Shown here: positions 34,780 through 43,398 of the stretch, in pieces
Position numbering within the stretch: position 1 is the stretch's first letter
How the letters are laid out: every line of letters begins with the position of its first letter
NCBI GenBank assembly: GCA_945948535.1
Contig: CAMFBN010000003.1
Coordinates: 54,142-118,141 of the forward strand
Source: an uncultured Clostridia bacterium
Lineage (GTDB): Bacteria; Bacillota; Clostridia; Oscillospirales; Oscillospiraceae
Direction: 5' to 3'
Length of the DNA stretch: 64,000 nucleotides
Made by a program: the position numbers and the translations under genes
The notes under the pieces: model-generated
Seen by the model: only the letters and a program-made list of their open reading frames with translations
The model's database searches: none
What the model was told of the DNA's origin: nothing

Positions 34780-36684
34780 TTGAAGGATTGGGCATCTTTA
34801 ATCACCATCGAGGAGATGGAAGCTGCCACCAACTCTCTGCTGGAAACCGCGCAGAAGGTTGGCGCCGATACCTGGCAGCAGCGTGTTAAGAACCAGACTC
34901 CTCACTGCGGCTTCGGCGAGAGCGGCACCTGCTGCCGTATCTGCTCCATGGGCCCCTGCCGCATCACCAAGAAGGCTCCCCGTGGTATCTGCGGCTGCGA
35001 TGTGCACGGCATCGTCGCTCGTAACTACCTGCGCTTCACTGCCGGCGGTGCTGCTACGCACTCCGACCACGGCCGTGAAATCTGCCACACCCTGTACCAG
35101 ACCAAGGAAGGCGGCAACTACACCGTCAAGGACCCCGAGAAGCTGATCCGCATCGCCAAGGAGTGGGGCATCGAGACCGAGGGCAAGGATATCTTCGATC
35201 TGGCTCACGAAGTCGCTGAGACCGGTCTGCTGGAGTACGGTAAGCCCTTCGGCACCCAGCGTTTCCTGAAGCGCGCTCCCGAGCACACCCAGCAGCTGTG
35301 GCACGACGCCGAGATCGAACCCCGGGCCATCGACCGGGAAGTTTCCCAGTCCATGCACATGACCCACATGGGCTGTTCCTCTCTGCCCGAGGCCCTGATC
35401 CGTCAGTCCCTGCGTGCCGGCCTGTCCGACGGCTGGGGCGGCTCCATGATGGGCACCGAGTTCTCCGACGTTCTGTTCGGCACTCCCAAGCCCGTTGACA
35501 CCACCGCCAACATCGGCGTCATGGAGAAGGACAACGTCAACATCGTCGTTCACGGTCACGATCCCTCCCTGTCCGAGATGATCGTCTACTACGCCAATGA
35601 TCCCGAAATGATCGCCTACGCCAAGAGCATGGGCGCCAAGGGCATCACCATTTCCGGCGTGTGCTGCACCTCCAACGAGGTCGCCATGCGTCACGGCATC
35701 CCCATGGCCGGTAACTACCTGAACCAGGAGAACGTGGTTCTCACCGGCGCCTGCGAAGCCATCGTCGTGGACGTACAGTGCATCTTCCCCGCTCTGGGCC
35801 CCCTGAGCAAGTGCTTCCATACCAAGTTCATCACCACCTCTCCCATCGCCCGGATTCCCGATTCCGAGTTCATCCGCTTCTCCTCCGCCACTGCCGGTGA
35901 GAACGCCAAGGCGATCGTGAAGATGGCCATTGAGAACTTCAAGAACCGTGATCCCGAGCTGGTCAACATCCCCAGCCTCAAGCAGAACGCCCGTGTCGGC
36001 TACTCTGTGGAGGCCATCAAGAAGGTTCTGGACGGCGTTGCCAACTCTCAGGTCGACGAGTTCGGCACCACCAAGCCCCTGATCGAGTGCGTCCACTCCG
36101 GCGTTCTCCGCGGCGCTGTGGCTATGGTCGGCTGCAACAACCCCAAGGTTCGTCCCGACTCCGCCCACATCGGCCTGATGAAGAAGATGCTGGAGAACGA
36201 CATCATCGTCATCACCACCGGCTGTGCCGCTCAGGCTGCCGCCAAGTCCGGCCTGATGGATCCCGAGAAGGCCAAGGAGTACTGCGGCGCTGGTCTGAAG
36301 CGTGTCTGCGAGCTGGCCGGCATTCCTCCTGTCCTGCACATGGGCTCCTGCGTGGATATCTCCCGTATGATGATCCTGGCTGCCGACATCGCCAAGGATT
36401 GGGGCATCAACATTTCTCAGGTTCCCGTCGTGGGCTGCGCTCCCGAATGGATGTCCGAGAAGGCTGTCTCCATCGGTAACTACGTCGTGGCTACCGGTAT
36501 CGAGACCTTCCTGGGCGTTGATCCCTACTCCAAGGGCTCCGAAGAAGTCACCCGCCTGCTGCAGGGCGAGGACGGCATCAAGGAGTGGGTCGAGGCCAAG
36601 TTCGTGGTCGAAACCGACATCGACAAGCTGGGCGACAAGATGATCGAGTGCATCGAAGCCAAGCGCGCCGCTCTGGGCATCTGA
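34780..36684 (+). CDS. cooS: Anaerobic carbon-monoxide dehydrogenase catalytic subunit
   Basis: Ni-Fe CO dehydrogenase, interconverting CO and CO2 with ferredoxin electrons; with AcsB it forms the carbonyl branch of the Wood-Ljungdahl pathway. 634 residues, normal length. The N-terminal Cys cluster (CGFGESGTCCRICSMGPC, about residues 44-61, then CGCDVHG) holds the D and B clusters; later segments such as GVCCTSNEVAMRHG, CVHSGVLRGAVAMVGCNN and TTGCAAQAAAKSG supply the C-cluster ligands. The start is TTG at 34780 with AGGAGG upstream. Arg codons are largely CGT/CGC, unlike most neighbours, implying high expression. Confidence 0.97.
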   Translation: MKDWASLITIEEMEAATNSLLETAQKVGADTWQQRVKNQTPHCGFGESGTCCRICSMGPCRITKKAPRGICGCDVHGIVARNYLRFTAGGAATHSDHGREICHTLYQTKEGGNYTVKDPEKLIRIAKEWGIETEGKDIFDLAHEVAETGLLEYGKPFGTQRFLKRAPEHTQQLWHDAEIEPRAIDREVSQSMHMTHMGCSSLPEALIRQSLRAGLSDGWGGSMMGTEFSDVLFGTPKPVDTTANIGVMEKDNVNIVVHGHDPSLSEMIVYYANDPEMIAYAKSMGAKGITISGVCCTSNEVAMRHGIPMAGNYLNQENVVLTGACEAIVVDVQCIFPALGPLSKCFHTKFITTSPIARIPDSEFIRFSSATAGENAKAIVKMAIENFKNRDPELVNIPSLKQNARVGYSVEAIKKVLDGVANSQVDEFGTTKPLIECVHSGVLRGAVAMVGCNNPKVRPDSAHIGLMKKMLENDIIVITTGCAAQAAAKSGLMDPEKAKEYCGAGLKRVCELAGIPPVLHMGSCVDISRMMILAADIAKDWGINISQVPVVGCAPEWMSEKAVSIGNYVVATGIETFLGVDPYSKGSEEVTRLLQGEDGIKEWVEAKFVVETDIDKLGDKMIECIEAKRAALGI

Positions 36685-36693
36685 TTTTTGGCG

Positions 36694-36799
36694 TGTCATT
36701 GCGAACCAGTAGGCAGACTGGTGTGGTAATCCGTTTCCTTTGCGGATCAGCAAAGGGGCGCGGATTCCCACGTCGGGCTTCGCCCTCCTCGGAATGACA
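36694..36799. repeat. Dispersed palindromic element with TGTCATT ends
   Basis: About 106 bases beginning TGTCATTGCGAACC and ending GGAATGACA, i.e. imperfect inverted ends, with inner GTGGTAATCC / GGATTCCCAC pairing. This is the well-known type of non-coding repeat with ends like TGTCATTGCGAG. It fills the gap between cooS and cooC. Confidence 0.8.
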
Positions 36800-36829
36800 G
36801 CGAGATTTTACTTACGAGGTCTTTTTCCA

Positions 36830-37600
36830 ATGAAAGTAGCGATTACCGGTAAGGGCGGCGTGGGCAAGACCACCCTGTCCTCCACACTGGCCCGGCTCTA
36901 TGCCGACGAAGGACGCACCGTCCTCGCCGCCGACGTGGATCCCGACGCCAACCTGGGTCTGGCGCTGGGCCTAAGCCAGGAGGAAGTGGACGCCATCGTC
37001 CCCATCTCCAAAATGCGCACCCTGGTAGAAGAACGCACCGGCGCTTCCGCCGCCAATAAGTTCTTCAAGCTCAACCCCTATGTGGCTGACATTCCCGACA
37101 CCTTCTCCAAGGAGATCAACGGCGTGAAGCTGCTGGTCATGGGTACCGTGGACGTGGGCGGCAGCGGCTGCGTCTGTCCGGAGCACGTGATGCTCAAGTC
37201 TATTCTGGCCGCCCTGACCTACCGCAAAAATGACGTGGTCATCATGGATATGGAAGCGGGACTGGAGCATCTGGGCCGGGGCACCGCGGGCAACATGGAC
37301 CAGTTCATCGTGGTCATCGAGCCCGGCGCCCGCAGCGTCCAGACCTACCACAACGTCAAGCGGCTGGCCGCTGACCTGGGCGTGAAGCAGGTGCGGGTGG
37401 TAGCCAACAAGGTTCGGGATTCCCGGGATGAGGAGTTCGTAAAATCCGCCATCCCCGCGGAGGATCTGCTGGGCTTTATCCACTACAATCCGGAGATCAT
37501 GGACGCGGACCGTCAGGGCAAATCGCCCTACGATTTCAGCCCCACGGCAATCGACGAGATCCGGAAGATCAAGGAAATTCTGGATCGTGATGACTGTTAA
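36830..37600 (+). CDS. cooC: CO dehydrogenase nickel-insertion ATPase CooC/AcsF
   Basis: MinD-type ATPase of 256 residues that inserts nickel during maturation of CODH or ACS. Deviant Walker A GKGGVGKTTLSS is at residues 7-18, DVDPDANLG follows, and GSGCVCPEHV carries the CxC metal-binding pair typical of CooC. The start is ATG at 36830 with GAGGT upstream. It is placed between cooS and acsB. Its codon use (CGG-rich) is ordinary, in contrast to the two enzymes it serves. Confidence 0.94.
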   Translation: MKVAITGKGGVGKTTLSSTLARLYADEGRTVLAADVDPDANLGLALGLSQEEVDAIVPISKMRTLVEERTGASAANKFFKLNPYVADIPDTFSKEINGVKLLVMGTVDVGGSGCVCPEHVMLKSILAALTYRKNDVVIMDMEAGLEHLGRGTAGNMDQFIVVIEPGARSVQTYHNVKRLAADLGVKQVRVVANKVRDSRDEEFVKSAIPAEDLLGFIHYNPEIMDADRQGKSPYDFSPTAIDEIRKIKEILDRDDC

Positions 37601-37629
37601 TGGAATAATACGAAATAGGAGGAAAAACC

Positions 37630-39762
37630 GTGACACTTTTTGATAGAGTTTTTGGCGGTAACGACTACAACTACGCCCGCACCGTAGCCGCCATTGATGA
37701 AGCAATCGCCGCCAACGGCGAGGGCTGCGCAGTGTCCTTCCCCGGCACCGCCTACAGCCTGCCCTGCTACTATGGCGTCACCGGCGTCAAGATCACCACT
37801 CTGGGTGAGATGAAGGCCGCCATGGAGAACATCAAGGGCATGATGACCCGCAACAACCGCCTGCAGGACGCTTTTGACAGCGGTATCGCTTCCGCCCTGT
37901 GCGCCGAGTTCCTGGAAGCCCTCAAGTACCTGAACGGTGCTGAGCCCTACGCGGAGCCCGAGATGGGCCACCTGTCCGACGCCTTCGTCCGTAATCTGGG
38001 TGTTCCCCTGGTTACCGGCGACATCCCCGGTGTTGCCGTTATCATCGGCGGCGCTGAGGACCCCGCTGAGACCGTGGCGCTGGCCAAGTCCTATCAGGCG
38101 CAGGGTATCCTGGTCACGCTGACCGGCGATTCCATCAAGCACTGCTATGACGCCGGCATGAAGCTGGGCGAGAACGTCCGCGTGGTGCCTCTGGGCTATG
38201 AGATGCAGTCCGTCATCCACGTGGTTTCCGTGGCTGTCCGTGCGGCTCTGATCTTCGGCAACATCACCCCCGGCGACTTTAAGGCTCTGGCCAAGTACAC
38301 CATGGACCGTGTCAAGGCCTTCGTCAACGCCTACAAGCCCCTGTCCGACGAGATCGTCTCCTACGGCGCCGGCGCCATCTGCCTGGGCTTCCCCGTTGTT
38401 TCCAACGAGACCGAGAACATGTTCCGTGTTCCCAAGTCCCTGATTCAGCAGCTGGACACCTCCAAGTGGAACGCCACCTCTCTGGAGGCTCGTGACATCA
38501 AGCTGAAGATCACCAACATCGACATCCCTGTGGCCTTCGCCACCGCCTTCGAGGGCGAAATCATCCGCCGCGGCGATATGCAGGTGGAAGTGGACGGCTC
38601 CCGTGTGGACTGCTTCGAGCTGGTTCAGACCAAGGAAGCCGCCGAGGTCGAGGATCACAAGATCGAGGTCGTCGGACCCGAGATCGACGAGGTTCCCGTC
38701 GGCTCCAAGATTTCCCTGTCCTACACCGTCGAGGTTGCCGGCAAGGCCATGCAGCCCGACTTCGAGTCCGTCATGGAGCGTAAGATCCACTCCTGGATCA
38801 ACTGCATCGAGGGCGTTATGCACACCGGTCAGCGTGACATGATCCGTATCCGTATCAGCAAGGCTGACTTTGAGGCCGGCTTCAAGTTCAAGCACCTGGG
38901 CGAGGTTCTGTACGCCAAGGTCAAGAGCGAGTTCGAGGCCGTTGTCGACAAGTGCCAGGTTCGTATCGTTGTGGATCCCGAGCAGAACGCCAAGCTGCGC
39001 GCCGCTGCCAACGAGGTCTTCGACCGTCGTGACGCAAGACTTGCTTCCATGACCGATGAGTCCGTGGAGCAGTACTACACCTGCATCATGTGCCAGGCCT
39101 TCTCTCCCAGCCACGTCTGTATCGTTACCCCCGAGCGTCTGGGTCTGTGCGGCGCCGTGTCCTGGCTGGATGCCAAGGCCACCAAGGAGCTGGATCCCGC
39201 CGGTCCCTGCCAGCCCATCCTCAAGGAAGGCTGCATGGACGAGAAGCTGGGCCGTTACACCACTGTGGACGAGGCCGTCAACAAGTACAGCCACGGCGCT
39301 CTGGAGCACGTGACCCTGTACTCCCTGTTCCAGGATCCCATGACCTCCTGCGGCTGCTTCGAGTGTATCTGCGGCGTTGAGCCTGTTTCCATGGGCGTTG
39401 TCATCACCTGCCGTGAGCACGCCGGTTCCACGCCTCTGGGCATGACCTTCTCCGAGATGGCCTCCATGACCGGCGGCGGCGTGCAGACCCCCGGCTTCAT
39501 GGGCCACGGCAAGCACTTCATCGCTTCCCACAAGTTCATCGCAGCCGAAGGCGGCCCCGGCCGTATCGTCTGGATGCCCAAGATGCTGAAGGATCAGATG
39601 CGGGATCGTCTGGACAAGACTGCCAAGGATATGTACGGCGTGGACAACTTCACCGACATGATTGCCGATGAGACCGTCTGCACCGATGATCCCGAGCAGC
39701 TGATGAACTACCTGTCCGAGGTCGGTCACCCCGTCCTGAGCATGGAGCCCTTCGACATGTAA
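37630..39762 (+). CDS. acsB: CO-methylating acetyl-CoA synthase (CODH/ACS beta/alpha subunit)
   Basis: AcsB joins CO, a corrinoid-bound methyl group and CoA into acetyl-CoA at the nickel A-cluster. 710 residues. The A-cluster is complete: Cys-x2-Cys-x8-Cys-x9-Cys in YYTCIMCQAFSPSHVC...LCG (about residues 486-508) and the distal-nickel Cys-Gly-Cys in SCGCFECI (about 574-576). The start is GTG at 37630 with AGGAGG upstream. The partners acsC/acsD, acsE, fhs and metF are not in this window. Arg codon CGT is frequent, as in cooS. A tandem repeat begins directly after the stop. Confidence 0.97.
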   Translation: MTLFDRVFGGNDYNYARTVAAIDEAIAANGEGCAVSFPGTAYSLPCYYGVTGVKITTLGEMKAAMENIKGMMTRNNRLQDAFDSGIASALCAEFLEALKYLNGAEPYAEPEMGHLSDAFVRNLGVPLVTGDIPGVAVIIGGAEDPAETVALAKSYQAQGILVTLTGDSIKHCYDAGMKLGENVRVVPLGYEMQSVIHVVSVAVRAALIFGNITPGDFKALAKYTMDRVKAFVNAYKPLSDEIVSYGAGAICLGFPVVSNETENMFRVPKSLIQQLDTSKWNATSLEARDIKLKITNIDIPVAFATAFEGEIIRRGDMQVEVDGSRVDCFELVQTKEAAEVEDHKIEVVGPEIDEVPVGSKISLSYTVEVAGKAMQPDFESVMERKIHSWINCIEGVMHTGQRDMIRIRISKADFEAGFKFKHLGEVLYAKVKSEFEAVVDKCQVRIVVDPEQNAKLRAAANEVFDRRDARLASMTDESVEQYYTCIMCQAFSPSHVCIVTPERLGLCGAVSWLDAKATKELDPAGPCQPILKEGCMDEKLGRYTTVDEAVNKYSHGALEHVTLYSLFQDPMTSCGCFECICGVEPVSMGVVITCREHAGSTPLGMTFSEMASMTGGGVQTPGFMGHGKHFIASHKFIAAEGGPGRIVWMPKMLKDQMRDRLDKTAKDMYGVDNFTDMIADETVCTDDPEQLMNYLSEVGHPVLSMEPFDM

Positions 39763-39908
39763 GCGGGCAGTGCCCGCTGACGGTGCGTGCGCTAGCTGGT
39801 CTGTTGTCGTTACGCCATTGGGTACCGCTCGGTATCGGCGGCAATGCCGCATATAATGCGTGACATACCAATCTGTTATCGACAGGCCATTGGGTATCGC
39901 TCGGTATC
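39763..39908 (-). repeat. Two tandem copies of a hairpin-headed ~72-bp element
   Basis: Unit 1 (39763-39836) begins with the hairpin GCGGGCAGTGCCCGC immediately after the acsB TAA and continues through GTGCGTGCG, GCTGGTCTGTTGTCGT, CCATTGGGT and GCTCGGTATC. Unit 2 (39837-39908) begins GGCGGCAATGCCGC and repeats the same order, ending CCATTGGGTATCGCTCGGTATC. A full copy follows the aor stop (48264-48334) and a half copy is at 48120-48165. Orientation is given relative to the 48264 copy. Confidence 0.82.
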
Positions 39909-39935
39909 GTTATCGGGCACAAAATATAGCAAAAG

Positions 39936-39966
39936 AGAGGAAGCGGCTTGCCGCTTCCTCTTAATT
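39936..39966 (+). terminator. Terminator of the cooS-cooC-acsB unit
   Basis: AGAGGAAGCGGC / GCCGCTTCCTCT with a two-base loop, followed by TAATTT. Confidence 0.78.
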
Positions 39967-40003
39967 TATCTCCGCAAAAAATCAAAAATGCTGCAAATTC
40001 TCC

Positions 40004-40159
40004 TTTACTTTTGGGTATGCTTATGATATGATTGTAAGGCTGGCTGAAAGCCAGAGGTTATTTTTATGCCCGCCGCTCAGTTGTGGGAGAACGCCAAACC
40101 GGCATTCCACTGGGCCCCTACTTGGCGGCAGGGAACTGTATTGAAAGGTGGAAAACACA
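40004..40159 (+). promoter_or_regulatory. rpsO promoter and structured leader
   Basis: Promoter TTTACT (40004-40009), 17 bases, TATGAT (40027-40032). The leader of about 120 bases holds a CTGGCT / AGCCAG hairpin near 40041-40055 and a later GCCGCC...GGCGGC pairing across 40070-40129. S15 represses its own mRNA through leader folds in many bacteria, so this may be such a site; the exact class is not recognised. Confidence 0.6.
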
Positions 40160-40426
40160 ATGATTCAGAAGGAAAAGAAGACCCAGGTCATCCTGGAGAA
40201 CGCTACCCATGAGGGCGACACCGGTTCCCCCGAGGTTCAGGTTGCCATTCTGACCGCCCGCATCAACGAGCTGACCGAGCACCTGCGTACCCACAAGCAC
40301 GACAACCACTCCCGTCGTGGTCTGCTGATGATGGTTGGTAAGCGCCGCAAGATGCTGGACTATCTGGCAAACAAGGACATCAACCGCTACCGTGCTCTGA
40401 TCGCCAAGCTGGGTATCCGTAAGTAA
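40160..40426 (+). CDS. rpsO: 30S ribosomal protein S15
   Basis: 88-residue S15, a primary 16S rRNA-binding protein of the small subunit platform. It contains the signature [35 protein letters not shown] and [13 protein letters not shown]. The start is ATG at 40160 with GGTGG upstream. It precedes pnp, the order seen in most bacteria, but here a terminator and a palindromic repeat separate the two. Confidence 0.98.
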   Translation: MIQKEKKTQVILENATHEGDTGSPEVQVAILTARINELTEHLRTHKHDNHSRRGLLMMVGKRRKMLDYLANKDINRYRALIAKLGIRK

Positions 40427-40434
40427 GATATCGA

Positions 40435-40465
40435 AAAAGCGGCGATGGAATCCATCGCCGCTTTT
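40435..40465 (+). terminator. rpsO terminator
   Basis: Perfect 15-bp stem AAAAGCGGCGATGGA / TCCATCGCCGCTTTT, ending in the T-run. Confidence 0.88.
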
Positions 40466-40466
40466 G

Positions 40467-40583
40467 AATTGACAATGAACAATTGAAAATTGACAATTGC
40501 GGTATTGCCTTCGGCAATGTTCTTTCATTTGTCTGCAAAGCAGACTCCTAAATTGTCAACTGTCAATTGTCAACTGTCAATTC
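40467..40583. repeat. Palindromic intergenic repeat, family 1 copy B
   Basis: Arms AATTGACAATGAACAATTGA (40467-40500 region) and AATTGTCAACTGTCAATTGT (40551-40582) flank two small hairpins (GCGGTATTGCCTTCGGCAAT and GTCTGCAAAGCAGAC). Same arm sequence as 4629-4766 but a different centre. It sits between rpsO and pnp. Confidence 0.78.
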
Positions 40584-40690
40584 CAATCCATTCCGGGAGA
40601 ATTTTAGCAGTTGAAAGGGCTGCCGAAACTTCGGCATTCGTTTCAAGTGCTAAACCTCCCGAACCACAAAAATACAAGGAGGTTAACCAA

Positions 40691-42814
40691 GTGATTACCC
40701 ACAAGCAGTATCCCAACCATCATGTTTACGAAATGGAAATCGGCGGCCGTCCCTTCACCGTGGAAACCGGTAAGGTTGCCGAGCTTGCCAATGCCGAGTG
40801 CATCTGCCGCTACGGCGACACCGTGGTGCTGACCACCTGCACCTGCAACCCCATCCCCAAGGCCGGTATCGACTACTTCCCCCTGACCATCGAGTTTGAG
40901 GAGCGGATGTACGCCGTAGGCCGCATCCCCGGCTCCTTCAACCGCCGGGAGGGCAAGCCCTCCGAGCGGGGCATCCTGAACAGCCGGATCATCGACCGGC
41001 CCATGCGCCCCCTGTTCGACGAGGAGCTGCGCAACGACACCGTGGTCACCTGCACCGTCCTCGCCAACGACTACGACAACCCCGTGGAAATTGTCGCCTC
41101 TCTGGGCGCTTCCATCGCCATCGCTTCCTCTGACGTGCCCTGGAACGGCCCCGTGGCCACCACCAACGTGGCCCATCTGAACGGCAAATATATCATTAAT
41201 CCCTCCGCTGACGAGCGGGAGGCCGCCGACTGCTTCGTGTGCATCTCCTCCACCTTCGAGAAGGTGGTCATGATCGAGACCGAGGCCAACGAGGCCCCCG
41301 AAAATATCGTTCTGGAGTGCATCCGTGTGGCCCACGAGACCAACATGGAGATTGTCAAGTTCATCAACGGTATCGTGGCCGAGATCGGCAAGCCCAAGTT
41401 CACCTTCGAGAAGGCCGCCGTCAACCATGAGCTGCTGGACGATCTGATGGCCTACGGCCTGAACCAGATCGAGTACGCTCTGGACACCGATGACAAGAAC
41501 GTCCGGGAGGAGCGCCTGACTGCCGCCCGTTTGGACTTCCAGGAGAAGTTCGGCGAGAAGTATGAGGACTTCGAGACCCACATTGACGTCTGCCTGTACA
41601 AGATGCAGAAGAAGGTCGTCAAGAAGTGGCTGCTGCAGGGCAAGCGTGTGGACGGCCGCGGCATGGACGACATCCGTCCTCTGGACGCCGAGGTGGGTGT
41701 GCTGCCCCGGGTGCATGGCTCCGGCCTGTTCTCCCGTGGTCAGACCCAGGTGCTCTCCATCTGCACCCTGAATACCCTGTCCGCCGCCCAGAAGCTGGAC
41801 ACCATCTATCCTGAGGACACCAAGCGCTATATCCACCACTACAACTTCCCCGCCTACTCCACCGGCGAGGCCCGGGCTGCCCGCTCCACCTCCCGCCGAG
41901 AAATCGGTCACGGCGCTCTGGCGGAAAAGGCGCTGCTGCCTGTGATTCCCAGCGTGGAGGAGTTCCCCTACGCCATCCGCGTGGTGTCCGAGGTTCTTTC
42001 TTCCAACGGCTCCACCTCTCAGGGCTCCATTTGCGGCTCTACTCTGGCGCTGATGGATGCCGGCGTGCCCATCAAGCGGCCCGTCGCCGGCATTTCCTGC
42101 GGCCTGATCTCCGATCAGGAGACCGGCGAGTGGAGAACCTTCACCGACATTCAGGGCGTTGAAGACTTCCACGGCGAGATGGACTTCAAGGTCGCCGGCA
42201 CCACCGAAGGCATCACCGCCATTCAGATGGACCTGAAGAACAAGGGTCTGACTATGGAAATCATTGCCGACGCGCTGGAGCGCTGCCGCAAGGCCCGTCT
42301 GGAGATCATTTCCGAGATTATCCTGAAGGCTATCCCCGCTCCCCGTGAGGAGGTCTCCGAGTACGCCCCCAAGATGATCTCCCTGAAGATTCCCGTGGAC
42401 AAGATCCGCGAGGTCATCGGCTCCGGCGGAAAGACCATTCAGAAGATCTGCGCCGACACCGGCGCCAAGGTGGACATCGACGACGACGGCTCTGTGTTCA
42501 TCTCCGCTGTGGACGCCGCCGCTGCCAACGCCGCCAAGAAGATGGTGGACGACATCTGCTTCGTCCCCGAGGTGGGCAAGCTGTACTACGGCAAGGTTGT
42601 CCGCATCCTGCCCATCGGCGCCTTCGTGGAAATCGCCCCCGGTCACGACGGCATGGTGCACATCTCCAAGCTGGAGAACCGCCGTGTGGAAAAGGTCGAG
42701 GACGTGCTGAATCTGGGCGACATGACCTGGGTCAAGTTCATGGGCTTCGACGAGAAGGGCCGCGCCAACTTCAGCCGCAAGGACGCGCTGAAGGAAATGG
42801 CTGAAAAGGGCTAA
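40691..42814 (+). CDS. pnp: Polynucleotide phosphorylase
   Basis: 3'-5' phosphorolytic exoribonuclease of the RNA degradosome, 707 residues. Two RNase PH-like halves (first FTVETGKVAELANAE; second GKRVDGRGMDDIRPL with FSRGQTQVLS) are followed by a KH domain (KIREVIGSGGKTIQKI, about 570) and an S1 domain (GKLYYGKVVRILPIGAFVEI, about 630-650). The start is GTG at 40691, eight bases after AAGGAGG; in-frame codons upstream belong to the repeat. A terminator follows. Confidence 0.96.
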   Translation: MITHKQYPNHHVYEMEIGGRPFTVETGKVAELANAECICRYGDTVVLTTCTCNPIPKAGIDYFPLTIEFEERMYAVGRIPGSFNRREGKPSERGILNSRIIDRPMRPLFDEELRNDTVVTCTVLANDYDNPVEIVASLGASIAIASSDVPWNGPVATTNVAHLNGKYIINPSADEREAADCFVCISSTFEKVVMIETEANEAPENIVLECIRVAHETNMEIVKFINGIVAEIGKPKFTFEKAAVNHELLDDLMAYGLNQIEYALDTDDKNVREERLTAARLDFQEKFGEKYEDFETHIDVCLYKMQKKVVKKWLLQGKRVDGRGMDDIRPLDAEVGVLPRVHGSGLFSRGQTQVLSICTLNTLSAAQKLDTIYPEDTKRYIHHYNFPAYSTGEARAARSTSRREIGHGALAEKALLPVIPSVEEFPYAIRVVSEVLSSNGSTSQGSICGSTLALMDAGVPIKRPVAGISCGLISDQETGEWRTFTDIQGVEDFHGEMDFKVAGTTEGITAIQMDLKNKGLTMEIIADALERCRKARLEIISEIILKAIPAPREEVSEYAPKMISLKIPVDKIREVIGSGGKTIQKICADTGAKVDIDDDGSVFISAVDAAAANAAKKMVDDICFVPEVGKLYYGKVVRILPIGAFVEIAPGHDGMVHISKLENRRVEKVEDVLNLGDMTWVKFMGFDEKGRANFSRKDALKEMAEKG

Positions 42815-42836
42815 TTTCAATACAACGTAATCGCAC

Positions 42837-42867
42837 CCCCGCTCTGCTCACGCAGAGCGGGGATTTT
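42837..42867 (+). terminator. pnp terminator
   Basis: CCCCGCTCTGC / GCAGAGCGGGG with a TCAC loop, followed by ATTTTATG. Confidence 0.85.
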
Positions 42868-42878
42868 ATGTGTTAAAT

Positions 42879-42929
42879 GTTGACAATTCAACTTCTTTGT
42901 GCTATACTGCGAGACGTTGAGTTGTCAAC
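42879..42929 (+). promoter_or_regulatory. marR promoter with two GTTGA-4-TCAAC operators
   Basis: TTGACA (42880-42885), 17 bases, TATACT (42903-42908). Palindromes GTTGACAATTCAAC (42879-42892, over the -35) and GTTGAGTTGTCAAC (42916-42929, in the leader) share the form GTTGA-N4-TCAAC. The positions fit autorepression by the MarR protein downstream. Confidence 0.82.
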
Positions 42930-42948
42930 GTCAAAGGAGCATCTGCAA

Positions 42949-43398
42949 ATGATTGAGCGTTTTGAAAAATTTTCCCTTGCCATTGCGGAAATCTCCCGCT
43001 GCTGGCACAAAATCGCGGCGGAGGAGCTGGCAAAGTATTCCCTGAAATCCTCCCACGTCACCTACCTTCTGACCCTGTACCGCTACCCCGAAGGGCTGAC
43101 CGCCCCCCGGCTGGCAGAGCTGTGCGACCGGGACAAGGCGGACGTCTCCCGGATGCTGTCCATTCTGGAGGACAAGGGGTTGGTCACCAAGGACGGCAGC
43201 GGCGCCAACCGCTATCGGGGGAACCTGCGTCTGACTCCGGAGGGGCAGGCCGTGGCGCGGGAGCTGTCCCACCGGGCGGAACGCGCCGTGGAACAAGCCG
43301 GGGAAGGTCTGACCGAAGAAAACCGCGCTATTTTTTACGAATCGCTGGATACCATTACCAAAAATCTTCGCAGAATCTGTCAGGGGGGACTGAAATGA
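42949..43398 (+). CDS. MarR family transcriptional regulator
   Basis: 149-residue winged-helix repressor. The recognition region is LTAPRLAELCDRDKADVSRMLSIL (about 48-71) and the wing GLVTKDGSGANRYRGNLRLT. The start is ATG at 42949 with AAGGAGC upstream. It overlaps the alcohol dehydrogenase gene (ATGA at 43395), so it probably controls itself and that enzyme in response to a small ligand. Confidence 0.9.
   Translation: MIERFEKFSLAIAEISRCWHKIAAEELAKYSLKSSHVTYLLTLYRYPEGLTAPRLAELCDRDKADVSRMLSILEDKGLVTKDGSGANRYRGNLRLTPEGQAVARELSHRAERAVEQAGEGLTEENRAIFYESLDTITKNLRRICQGGLK

Noticed and set aside
34798..36771. Long minus-strand frame opposite cooS
   Set aside because: Shadow of a strongly codon-biased gene; no ribosome site or family features.
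37597..39852. Long minus-strand frame opposite acsB
   Set aside because: Shadow frame caused by codon bias; acsB has all metal-cluster ligands.
40643..42820. Long minus-strand frame opposite pnp
   Set aside because: Shadow frame; pnp is complete with KH and S1 domains.
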